Origin: an uncultured Gammaproteobacteria bacterium | GTDB lineage: Bacteria > Pseudomonadota > Gammaproteobacteria > DRJJ01 | Direction of reading: 5' to 3' | DNA length: 64,000 nt | Assembly: GCA_947258795.1 (NCBI GenBank) | Contig: CAMYJU010000006.1 | Location: forward strand, 86,333-150,332 | In this document: positions 54,944 to 62,868 of the stretch, piece after piece | How the letters are laid out: every line of letters begins with the position of its first letter | Position numbering within the stretch: position 1 is the stretch's first letter | Position numbers and translations under genes: made by a program | The notes under the pieces: generated by a model | What the model was told of the DNA's origin: nothing | The model's input: only the letters and a program-made list of their open reading frames with translations | Databases searched by the model: none

Positions 54944-55354
54944 TCAATTACAGGATGCCGGTGTATCTGAGTCCTTTGCGCCTTTGATCACAAACTCGCG
55001 TACATCAGCATTGATTTGCTCATCCGACAACTTCAAAAACTTTTTCGCCGCCTTGTTGCTATCTTTAATTGCTACCCTGTAGTCACGGCTCATGTAGTAA
55101 CTGACCGCTGACCTGGTCGTGCCGGAAACATCGTGCTTATCAGCTTTGAAGTAGGCACGCCACTGCTTCATGGTCCGACTGGAAGGGGGAATGGTCTTTT
55201 CGGCCTGCTGCATATGACAAACAGTGCAGACCATTCTGAAATAGACCTGGCCACGCTTTTTGTTCGGCTTTATATCACCAGCGAAGGAGATACCGGCATT
55301 ACCAAGTAGAAAGGCAACCAGGATTAAACCTGAAAGAAGACGTTTAGAATCCAT
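54944..55354 (-). CDS. monohaem c-type cytochrome
   Basis: 136-residue periplasmic cytochrome with a signal peptide (cleavage after ISFA) and one CxxCH site (CTVCH, residues 43-47). The haem ligand could be a Met in the following segment (MQQ or later). Start ATG of MDSKRLL has GAGGTG upstream. First gene of the oxidoreductase operon; it probably exchanges electrons with the complex or with the terminal acceptor. Presence of a cytochrome in a PsrABC-type operon is less usual than the three-gene form. Confidence 0.88.
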   Translation of the reverse strand: MDSKRLLSGLILVAFLLGNAGISFAGDIKPNKKRGQVYFRMVCTVCHMQQAEKTIPPSSRTMKQWRAYFKADKHDVSGTTRSAVSYYMSRDYRVAIKDSNKAAKKFLKLSDEQINADVREFVIKGAKDSDTPASCN

Positions 55355-55445
55355 CACCACACACCTCATTGTTGCTACACACCCATCAAATAGGGCAAAA
55401 AACCAAGCAATCCAGAATGTTATTATTTTATCTCTTTATAATTTA

Positions 55446-55451
55446 ATTATA
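55446..55451 (-). promoter_or_regulatory. possible -10 box of the oxidoreductase operon
   Basis: TATAAT on the minus strand, about 92 bp before the cytochrome start. A -35 box is not clear, as expected for an activator-dependent promoter. Confidence 0.4.
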
Positions 55452-55501
55452 GTCTACATTTCTTTATTGGCGGGTGATCACAAACAGATTCGGCGTCCTC
55501 C

Positions 55502-55515
55502 TTGACGCACGTCAA
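55502..55515. promoter_or_regulatory. FNR/DNR-type palindrome
   Basis: TTGACGCACGTCAA has perfect TTGAC/GTCAA arms around four bases, the form bound by CRP/FNR-family regulators such as DNR/NNR. Its centre is about 60-70 bp upstream of the possible start of transcription of the oxidoreductase operon. Confidence 0.6.
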
Positions 55516-55694
55516 TATCATGAAACAACTGATTAACCGTACTAGTCGGTTCCATGTCATGCGTGAATTTAATTATGAGTTAATTGATTTTTTCAATGAC
55601 AGACCTGAGCCATGTACTTTTGCAGTAGGTACATGGATGTACATGAGCTGTCCGACCTCTATTGTCTGCAGACAGGTGTTGTAGCAGGGCGAGT

Positions 55695-56654
55695 TTACAA
55701 CCAGCGCACCCGCCTGAACAGGTACAGTAGCAGGACAGCAATACTCGACATTACCGTTAGAAGTATGTAATAACCATGTTTGCTCTTCAGTTCCGGCATG
55801 TTTTCGAAATTCATACCATAGATCCCTACCAATAGGGTGAGAGGCACAAAGATCACGGTGACGATGGTCAACACCTTCATGATCTGGTTGAGGCGATGGC
55901 CATTCAGGCTGATGTAACCCTCGATGAGATCGGTGATGACATTCTGATACATGGCGGACAAGCTGTTGAAACGCTCGATGCGTGTGTAGATATCATGAAA
56001 CTGCTCATGGTCAGGATGCTTGATCTTTCGCAGATGCTGATGCAGGGCAGCGAAGATGTCCTCGTAATAGGACAGGATGCGGTGCATCTTGCGCAGGCCG
56101 GTGTTGTAACCCACCAGCTCCTTCATCAGGGTGTCCGTCGGACTGCTGAACAGCTCGTCTTCGATCTCGTCCAGGCGTTGTTCCAAGTCCAGCAACACCT
56201 TGCCGTAGCGCCAGGTGGTGCGCATGCACATGGCGGACACCACCGAAAAGGGTGTTTCGTCACGGTAGCCATGTTGCACCATATCCTGCCACAATCTGGC
56301 CAGATAGGGCGATTCCTTGGAGTGGCGGGTAACCAGCAGGCGCTCGCCGGCAAACATCGCCAGTTGCAGGGTGCCGAAGTCGAGGGAGTCAGACTCCGCA
56401 TCCAGCGGTTTGAGCAGCAGGAATAGATAATTTTCAAAGACCTCGAAGCTGGGTGGGTGCCGGGTGCGTTGTGCCTCACTAACGGAGAATTCGTCAAATT
56501 CAAACTGTTCGGTCAGAAAGGCTTTTTCCTCGCTGGCAGATTCACCATACAGATCGACCCACAGCCAGCTGTCCGTCTGTGTCTGCCACTGCTGCAACAA
56601 CTCTGTGCTGCCGGTTTGCACTTGTTGTCCCCGGCAGAGCATCAACTGCATCAT
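55695..56654 (-). CDS. CorA-family magnesium/cation channel
   Basis: 319-residue CorA-family protein. Cytosolic N-terminal domain, a long stalk helix, then two C-terminal membrane helices with the signature YGMNF between them (GMN filter). It mediates Mg2+ (Ni2+, Co2+) uptake, or Zn2+ export in the ZntB branch. The ATG overlaps the stop of the upstream mechanosensitive-channel gene by 4 bp, so the two are co-translated. GGGAGA upstream. Confidence 0.92.
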   Translation of the reverse strand: MMQLMLCRGQQVQTGSTELLQQWQTQTDSWLWVDLYGESASEEKAFLTEQFEFDEFSVSEAQRTRHPPSFEVFENYLFLLLKPLDAESDSLDFGTLQLAMFAGERLLVTRHSKESPYLARLWQDMVQHGYRDETPFSVVSAMCMRTTWRYGKVLLDLEQRLDEIEDELFSSPTDTLMKELVGYNTGLRKMHRILSYYEDIFAALHQHLRKIKHPDHEQFHDIYTRIERFNSLSAMYQNVITDLIEGYISLNGHRLNQIMKVLTIVTVIFVPLTLLVGIYGMNFENMPELKSKHGYYILLTVMSSIAVLLLYLFRRVRWL

Positions 56655-57991
56655 ACTGTATCTCCCTGGTTTGCTTGTCCGTCCTTATCATCGGCGAGTT
56701 GTTCAAATCCCGTACGTAAATGCAGATCCCGCTGCGGGAAGGGGATTTCGATGCCATTTTCATGAAAACGGTCCCAGACGCCGAGTAACACATCACTGAC
56801 CAGGTTGGCGCGGCCATTGGGGGGATCATCGATCCACAGGCGCAGCTCCAGGTCCACCGAACTGTCGCCGAAGCCCCTTAACAAACAGCGCGGTTCCGGT
56901 TTGAGCAGGACCCGCGGCACGGCCATGGCGGCGTCGATACATATCTGCATGGCCAGGCGCACATCGGACTTATAAGAGATCCCCACCGGCACCTTTAGAC
57001 GTACCAGGTTATCACTGTAGGACCAGTTCTCCACCCGCTCGGTGATCAGCACTTCGTTGGGGATGAGGTGTTCGATACCGTCACGGGTGATCACCGACAC
57101 ATAGCGGGCGCTCAGGTGATTGATCCAGCCAAAGGTCTGGCCAACAGAGACCACATCGCCGGGTTTGATGGAACGATCCATCAACAGGATGATGCCGCTC
57201 ACCAGATTGGAAAAGATCTTTTGTAGGCCAAAACCCAGACCCACACCCAATGCACCGCCGAACACAGCCAGGGCCGTCAGATCGATACCCACGGCAGAGA
57301 AGGTGATCAGGAAGGCAGCGGTGATCAGGCCGATGTGTAGCAGCTTGACACTCAACACCCGCATCGCAGGCGTGATGTTCTTCGACGTGCCGAGCCGGCG
57401 ATCCAGAAAGGTTGCCAGGCCGCTAGCCAGCCACAGGGAGAACCACAAACCGAGGCCGGCCTTGATCACCAGTAGGGGTGACAGCCTTACCGTACCCAGG
57501 GTCAGTGCCATGCTATCCAGTAACTCCAGTGCGGGACCGAGCCAGCCAAAGATGTTGAGCACAGCAAATGTCCAGGCCAACGTGGCAACGATGCGCGCCA
57601 GAGCCTGGTTTTTTAACAGCTTTGAGGCGAAGCGGATCAGTAGCCAGGCGGTGAGCAGACTAGCCACCGGGGTTAGCAGGTGATGGGACAGTTTTAGATA
57701 GACATAGACCTGGATCGCCAGCCATTGTAAGAGCAGCCACACGATGGTATTGGCAAGCTCATTGAGGGTGACAAACAGCCGGTTAAAACTGGCGACCCGG
57801 CCACTGGCCGTGCTCAGGCGGATCAACAGGCGTTGTAACTGCGGGGTCAGGAACCAGCGCGCCAAGGCAAATACGGCCACAATAACAATCAACTGTACCC
57901 AGAACTCTGGGGAGGTCACAGCGGCCTGCAGCTCGTTGTATTTGCTTAAAAGATAGTTTTGAATCTGAGTCGAATCCGGCCAGCTTGCCAT
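56651..57991 (-). CDS. MscS-family mechanosensitive channel
   Basis: 446-residue MscS family channel with extra N-terminal helices. Start set at MASWPDSTQIQ with CAGGAT upstream; 22 codons further upstream are not needed. About five to six membrane helices, then the pore helix (ALGVGLGFGLQKIFSNLVSG, with Gly/Ala pattern typical of MscS), beta domain (IKPGDVVSVGQTFGWI) and alpha/beta vestibule. It opens on hypo-osmotic shock to release solutes. Overlaps corA; both fit osmotic and ion homeostasis together with the sucrose genes. Confidence 0.9.
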   Translation of the reverse strand: MASWPDSTQIQNYLLSKYNELQAAVTSPEFWVQLIVIVAVFALARWFLTPQLQRLLIRLSTASGRVASFNRLFVTLNELANTIVWLLLQWLAIQVYVYLKLSHHLLTPVASLLTAWLLIRFASKLLKNQALARIVATLAWTFAVLNIFGWLGPALELLDSMALTLGTVRLSPLLVIKAGLGLWFSLWLASGLATFLDRRLGTSKNITPAMRVLSVKLLHIGLITAAFLITFSAVGIDLTALAVFGGALGVGLGFGLQKIFSNLVSGIILLMDRSIKPGDVVSVGQTFGWINHLSARYVSVITRDGIEHLIPNEVLITERVENWSYSDNLVRLKVPVGISYKSDVRLAMQICIDAAMAVPRVLLKPEPRCLLRGFGDSSVDLELRLWIDDPPNGRANLVSDVLLGVWDRFHENGIEIPFPQRDLHLRTGFEQLADDKDGQANQGDTV

Positions 57992-58177
57992 AAATGCAAT
58001 CCTGTATGCTTTGCCAATTGTCGGTGCTATTATGCGCCCGACGAAAGAAATCGCCAATCAAATTAAGGCCCTGTTGATCGGCGTGACCCTGACCAGTAGC
58101 ATAGAAGCCCATTCGTATCCATTTCCCATGGCTACGTCCGGTTAGTCACTTGCAAACTCGCATTTGAAAGAATCGTG

Positions 58178-58224
58178 ATTGAGGACAATTGTCTCTAGTA
58201 TTAAAGAAAATTGCTCTCTGCCCC
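58178..58224. repeat. family A palindrome, copy 16
   Basis: ATTGAGGACAATTGTC, TAGTATTAAAGAAAATTG, then CTCTCTGCCCC; left arm shortened. Confidence 0.6.
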
Positions 58225-58229
58225 TATTT

Positions 58230-58274
58230 TCATGCCATACATACCCAGGAAGATGAGCGGTTCACACGTGGCAT
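58230..58274 (-). pseudogene. truncated gene start with a strong ribosome-binding site
   Basis: AAGGAGGAGG (58278-58287, minus strand) precedes ATG and 14 codons (MPRVNRSSSWVCMA), then TGA six bases from a repeat. The ribosome-binding site is better than that of most genes here, so this looks like the first codons of a gene cut off by the repeat. Family not identifiable. Confidence 0.35.
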
Positions 58275-58314
58275 GATGCCTCCTCCTTAAAGCAGTCATT
58301 TCATCCATGCAAAA

Positions 58315-58348
58315 AAAGGGGAGAGTTAAGCTCTGTTTAGCCCCCTTT
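58315..58348 (-). terminator. possible terminator upstream of the truncated gene start
   Basis: On the minus strand GGGG...AGAG-loop-CTCT...CCCC followed by TTTTTTT. No gene on this strand reads into it now, so it may be left from a lost gene. Confidence 0.35.
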
Positions 58349-58501
58349 ATTAATTCAAAAATTAATCTTTACAATTAGTTGCGTGGGTCCGGCCCCGATT
58401 TGACCCCGATTTGTATTGTCATAACATCTGCTTAGTGTTAAATATATACATATACCATTAATATATTAATCCACTCCAATATTTGATAGCAAAGATATAA
58501 C

Positions 58502-60019
58502 TTGAAACCAAGACCTGTACTACTCGCCATATTCGACGGTTTTGGCGTCAACCCCAGTCGAGCGCACAATGCCTGGGCGCTTGCACGCACACCACACCTC
58601 GACCACTATTTTGCATCCTACCCACACACGGTATTACAGGCATCGGGAAGAGCGGTCGGATTGCCGGATGGGCAGTTTGGCAATTCTGAAGTGGGGCACC
58701 TCACGTTGGGTTCGGGCCGAGTACTGGAACAGGACCTGATTCGCATCGCCAATGCGATCTACGGTGGCTCATTCGAGCAGTTACCCGCATGGTTGTCCAT
58801 GCTGCAGAATGCCAAGCGCCTCCATCTGGTCGGCCTGGTCTCGGACGGTGGTGTACACTCGCATATCGAGCACCTGCTCGGCATCGTGTCGTTGCTGCGT
58901 AATACAGAAATTGAACCGGTCATCCACATGATAACCGACGGCCGTGATACCGCACCCAGAGCCGCACTGAAATATCTCGCAGAAGTCGAGGAAGCGCTGG
59001 CCAACCTGGGACGCGGTACAATCGCTACGGTCAGTGGCCGCTACAGCGCTATGGACCGAGCCAGACACTGGGACCGCACCGAACAGGCGTGGAAAGCCAT
59101 GGTACTAGGCCAGGGCTTCACCGCCGAAACACCCCTCGAAGCCATCAAGGCCGCTTATGACAGAGGTGAAGGTGACGAATTCATCCAGCCCACGGTCATC
59201 GTCGGCCACGGTGGTATCGATCCCCATGAACCGGTGCTATTTTTCAATTTCCGCAGCGACCGTGCGCGCCAGCTTGCGGCCGCCTTCGGGCTCGGCGACT
59301 TTGACGCTTTCGAACGAAACGGTATTTACCTGAAGCAGCTAGTATGCATGACCGAGTACGATGCCACTTTTCCACTACCGGTGCTGTTTCCAAAAGACAA
59401 ACCTGAGCAGGTGCTGGCTGAAGTCATCAGCGACGCCGGCCTTGCGCAACTGCACTGCAGCGAGACCGAAAAATTTGCCCATGTGACCTATTTTTTCAAT
59501 GGTGGCTACGAACCGCCCTACCCGCTGGAAGAGCGTATAATCGTACCGTCACCCACGGTCGCAACCTATGATATACAGCCGGAAATGAGTGCAGCGCAAA
59601 TAGCCAATGAGCTGATAACGGCAATTGAGAGCGGTAAATACACCTTTATCGTCGCCAACTTTGCCAATGCCGATATGGTGGGTCACACTGCACGCCACGA
59701 TGCCATCATTCGCTCCGTTGAGACACTGGATATCGAGAGCCACAGGGTATTCCGGGTTGCACTGAGAAATGACTGGCGCATCATGCTCACCGCCGATCAT
59801 GGTAACTGTGACGAAATGATCAACCCGAATACAGGGGAACCTCACACCCAGCATACCGAATACCCGGTCCCGTTTTTGATCATGGGTGAGGGACCTGTAC
59901 GGCTCAGCATTGGCCGCGGCCTCGCGGACATCGCACCAACGGTACTTGAATTACTTGGCATACCGCAACCGCCAGTCATGACCGGTCGCAGCCTGCTCCG
60001 TAAAAAAGGCCTGCTATAG
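58502..60019 (+). CDS. gpmI: cofactor-independent phosphoglycerate mutase
   Basis: 505-residue 2,3-bisphosphoglycerate-independent phosphoglycerate mutase (alkaline phosphatase fold, Mn2+). The start is TTG in TTGAAACCAAGA, matching the normal KPxVLxIxDGFG N-terminus; no alternative ATG fits. Catalytic serine in GNSEVGH, SDGGVHSH, ITDGRDTAPRAA, FNFRSDRARQL and TADHGNCDEM are all present. It interconverts 3- and 2-phosphoglycerate in glycolysis/gluconeogenesis. The sugar-kinase gene starts 12 bp downstream. Confidence 0.95.
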   Translation: MKPRPVLLAIFDGFGVNPSRAHNAWALARTPHLDHYFASYPHTVLQASGRAVGLPDGQFGNSEVGHLTLGSGRVLEQDLIRIANAIYGGSFEQLPAWLSMLQNAKRLHLVGLVSDGGVHSHIEHLLGIVSLLRNTEIEPVIHMITDGRDTAPRAALKYLAEVEEALANLGRGTIATVSGRYSAMDRARHWDRTEQAWKAMVLGQGFTAETPLEAIKAAYDRGEGDEFIQPTVIVGHGGIDPHEPVLFFNFRSDRARQLAAAFGLGDFDAFERNGIYLKQLVCMTEYDATFPLPVLFPKDKPEQVLAEVISDAGLAQLHCSETEKFAHVTYFFNGGYEPPYPLEERIIVPSPTVATYDIQPEMSAAQIANELITAIESGKYTFIVANFANADMVGHTARHDAIIRSVETLDIESHRVFRVALRNDWRIMLTADHGNCDEMINPNTGEPHTQHTEYPVPFLIMGEGPVRLSIGRGLADIAPTVLELLGIPQPPVMTGRSLLRKKGLL

Positions 60020-60031
60020 CGCGAAGACACT

Positions 60032-60985
60032 ATGAAAGAAAATGACGATCAAGTTTCTGTACTGGCGCTGAATCCATCTGTTGACATCAGCTACGAAATT
60101 ACACAACTTCTGGAATACCAGAAGGTTCGCGCCAGGCAAACCTGGTACCACCCGGGCGGAAATGGTATCAACATAGCGCGTGCACTCACCGAGCTTGGTG
60201 TACCGACAAATTGTACCAGTATTATTGCCGGCGAAAGTGGTGATCTGTTACTGAACCTACTTAGTGACAGTCTTGGCGACAGACACAAATGGTTTCGTGT
60301 CGATGGCGAAACACGCCTGAATACCACTATCGTGCAACAGAGCCCGCCCGGCCAGTATGAAGTCACCAGCGTTGGCCCCGAGGTTCCGGCTGAAGCGCTC
60401 GCCAATGCCTGTGACTTATTTCTGAACGTTACAGGTAAAGGCATCGCCGTATTGAGCGGACTGCTACCACCGGGTACACCCGATAGCACCTATCGTGATC
60501 TGATCGAACGCATCAACCAGCAAGGCGGCAGGGCCGTGGTTGATACTCACGCACAGGTATTGCAGCAGGCGCTCGAGGCAAAACCCTGGCTGGTACGACT
60601 AAATTACCACACGCTGGAAATGAGCATAAAGCGACGCATGGAAACCACGCAACAGGTCGCAGAAGCAGCACGTTTGATACAGCAACAGGGTATAGAGTAT
60701 GTCTCCATTACCATGGGAGATAAAGGTGCGATGCTGGTTGATGCCAACAACAGTTACCATTGTAACGCACCGAAAGTACATAAACAGTCAACCGTCGGCT
60801 GCGGTGACTCGCTGGTTTCAGGATTAATCGCAGCGGCTATTAAACAAGAGACACCACAGCAAATGCTACGCTTCGGTGTGATCTGCGGCAGCGCCACCGC
60901 ATCGCATCCGGGTACGGAGTTGTTCAGCCGAGATGAACTTCAAACCGGGTCAATCGATCTCGAGATGACAACGCTGGATATTTAG
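60032..60985 (+). CDS. PfkB-family hexose-phosphate kinase (1-phosphofructokinase/PfkB type)
   Basis: 317-residue ribokinase-fold kinase. Signatures: HPGGNGINIARAL near the N-terminus (substrate site of phosphofructokinase-2/tagatose-6-phosphate kinases) and VGCGDSLVSG with the catalytic Asp at the C-terminus. It probably phosphorylates fructose-6-phosphate, fructose-1-phosphate or tagatose-6-phosphate with ATP. Being in an operon with gpmI points to glycolysis. The fructose released by invertase would still need a hexokinase not seen here. Confidence 0.88.
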   Translation: MKENDDQVSVLALNPSVDISYEITQLLEYQKVRARQTWYHPGGNGINIARALTELGVPTNCTSIIAGESGDLLLNLLSDSLGDRHKWFRVDGETRLNTTIVQQSPPGQYEVTSVGPEVPAEALANACDLFLNVTGKGIAVLSGLLPPGTPDSTYRDLIERINQQGGRAVVDTHAQVLQQALEAKPWLVRLNYHTLEMSIKRRMETTQQVAEAARLIQQQGIEYVSITMGDKGAMLVDANNSYHCNAPKVHKQSTVGCGDSLVSGLIAAAIKQETPQQMLRFGVICGSATASHPGTELFSRDELQTGSIDLEMTTLDI

Positions 60986-61001
60986 CCGGCATACAATTAG
61001 T

Positions 61002-61053
61002 GGAGTCAGTATACAGTTATCATTAGTATAAGAGACTATTGCTCACTGACCCC
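61002..61053. repeat. family A palindrome, copy 17
   Basis: GGAGTCAGTATACAG, TTAGTATAAGAGACTATTG, then CTCACTGACCCC; abuts a gene fragment. Confidence 0.75.
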
Positions 61054-61056
61054 TAT

Positions 61057-61197
61057 TTTAATAAAGCAGAGCTAAAAGAAATTACCGGCAAGCGTGAACA
61101 ACTTGCGAAGTACATCGGTATAATGGAACGTATCGATCCAAAGCAATGGCAAAAAGAAGAAATTGAGAAGCCAGTAGAACGAATTGAGAAGAAATAA
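61057..61197 (+). pseudogene. C-terminal gene fragment following a repeat
   Basis: 46 codons in frame from the repeat edge to TAA: NKAELKEITGKREQLAKYIG, then a charged tail ERIEKK. No start codon or ribosome-binding site. Composition suggests a helical, DNA-related protein tail but I do not recognise it. The pattern (repeat, then headless frame) is the same as at 48751-48889. Confidence 0.45.
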
Positions 61198-61288
61198 CAC
61201 ACACTTGATTGCTGATATTAACCCAAAAGAATCAAGGATCTTCCACTTAACCGCTTGAAATGGATCGGAAGAAAATCACCCCTACCCT

Positions 61289-62068
61289 TTAACTGTTAAG
61301 TTCGCATACCATCTGATCGTGAATCCATTGCTTCATAAAACTAACAGCCTGCATAGGTGTTTGTTGTTCATCAAAGTGTTCTAGCAACACTTCGCACATC
61401 TCCGCAAAGTCGCCTCCGGAAATCATTAACGTTAACGCCGCGAGCTCAGCATCTTCCAGCGTACGATAGTTGCTAATCAAGTCCTGACGCCGCCAGATTA
61501 ACCATATGGTATCATCTGACGTTTTTTGCGGCGGCGTTTCTTCATTAGCAAGTGCTTGCCAAATCTGAAAACTATTATAACGCTGCGGCAATAACTGTAC
61601 GGCATCGTGAAATCGTAACGTCAATGTAGCCCAGGAAGAGTGGTCTAGCTCAGCCAGTTGTTCAAGTGACACGTATGAGCAATCGGCAGCATCAAAGCTA
61701 TTAGCAAAGGCCTGTTCGATTCTCGCAATTTCGGTGACTTCGGGTAACGACTTAAAGGGGTCATTCTGCTCGAGGAATTCGACCATATGCTGTCCGAAGT
61801 ATCGCAAGCTAGGGTGCTGTGAGGGGTAACCTTCGATGTAATGTTCCATCAAGCTATCGAACAGTTCATCGCCCAAATAACTATGCAGCCGCTCATAGTC
61901 AGTGCTTAGTGCTTCCTTTAAACGCAATATGTAGGCATTGCTATACAAGACCATGCGTTGCCCGCCAGAACGCCGTGTTGTGGATTCAATCCGTTCGATA
62001 ATGTCGACACTCGACTTATCCAACAGGTAACCCAGAAATTCGTGCTGTAGTTTACGCAGTGCGTCCAT
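61289..62068 (-). CDS. DUF2063 protein, BufC/HvfC-type partner
   Basis: 259-residue protein with a DUF2063 N-terminal domain, as in BufC and MbnC-like partners that help MNIO enzymes modify Cys-rich peptides. N-terminus: LRKLQHEFLGYLLDK, VLYSNAYILRLKEALSTDYERL; second helical domain after residue 150. The ATG overlaps the end of the MNIO gene by 17 bp, as usual. The frame is intact, but its enzyme partner is broken and no precursor-peptide gene lies nearby, so it may be non-functional now. Confidence 0.85.
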   Translation of the reverse strand: MDALRKLQHEFLGYLLDKSSVDIIERIESTTRRSGGQRMVLYSNAYILRLKEALSTDYERLHSYLGDELFDSLMEHYIEGYPSQHPSLRYFGQHMVEFLEQNDPFKSLPEVTEIARIEQAFANSFDAADCSYVSLEQLAELDHSSWATLTLRFHDAVQLLPQRYNSFQIWQALANEETPPQKTSDDTIWLIWRRQDLISNYRTLEDAELAALTLMISGGDFAEMCEVLLEHFDEQQTPMQAVSFMKQWIHDQMVCELNS

Positions 62069-62787
62069 AGTCTAACTCTAAGTACTCATTATTTTTTGAA
62101 TAAGCATTCATTTTAAGCGCGTCAGCTGACAGTGTTCTGCTGGCGATGTCTTCAGCAATGGCTAACTCCTGTCTTAACTGCCGGAATTCAGGAATATCAC
62201 CATCGCGTTCGATCACATTACTCACTGCACCGAAGCGTTTTAACGCGCTTTCATAAAGTGACCATACCGGATCACATACATCATGATCATGAGTGTCGAT
62301 AATCATCTCACCATTATAACTATGTCCTGCCAGGTGAAATTGCATCACTCGATCAACATCGATACCATTAAGGTAATCAATCGGATCAAACTGGTGATTA
62401 TGCGCACTAACAAAAATATTGTTAACGTCTAACAGAATATGACAATCCGCACGACGTGCTATCTCATTAAAAAATTCCCATTCCGTCATCATGGAACTTT
62501 GATACGTAACATAACTGGAGAGATTCTCCAGTAGTATGCGTTGTCCAAGATAATCTTGCACCTGAATGACACGATCAACGACATAAGCAATAGTGTCTTC
62601 ATTGTAGGGCAAAGGTGTTAGATCGTGGCTATTGGTTTGATTGACGCCTGTCCAGCACAGATGATCCGAAATCCATTGTGGTTGCACGCGATGTATAAGC
62701 TGTTCAGATTTTTCAAATAAGTGCTATCCAAAGGATCGGTGCCACCAATAGAGAGCGAAACACCATGCATCACCATCGAAATAACCG
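62052..62787 (-). pseudogene. MNIO (DUF692, BufB-type) enzyme, truncated and frameshifted
   Basis: DUF692 multinuclear non-haem iron oxidase, the enzyme that converts cysteines of precursor peptides in methanobactin and bufferin pathways. Recognisable blocks: VMHGVSLSIGGTDPLD, ISDHLCWTGVNQ, ILLENLSSYVTY, CHILLDVNNIFVSAHNH, QFHLAGHSYNGEMIIDTHDH and NVIERDGDIP with the metal His/Asp/Glu set. The first about 50 residues are missing: homology begins right at a palindromic repeat (62788). A one-base deletion near 62702 splits frame VMHGVSL...LKNL from QLIHRVQPQWISDH. The 211-codon downstream frame alone lacks essential parts. Confidence 0.85.
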
Positions 62788-62837
62788 TGTCAGAGAGCAA
62801 TATTTTATAATATTTAGTGAAAACTGTGCTCTGACCG
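62788..62837. repeat. family A palindrome, copy 18, at a gene break
   Basis: TGTCAGAGAGCAATATTTT, AATATTTAG, then TGTGCTCTGACC. One edge coincides with the loss of MNIO homology; 31 bp on the other side is the stop of the next gene. Confidence 0.8.
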
Positions 62838-62868
62838 CATTTCTGCTCTTTTATTGCTTTTATTGGGC

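Noticed and set aside
61057-61197. Independent small gene
   Set aside because: No start codon or ribosome-binding site, and the frame enters from the repeat; better treated as a fragment.
7368-62837. CRISPR array formed by the repeated palindromes
   Set aside because: Copies are scattered over 55 kb with genes between them and have no regular spacers or cas genes.
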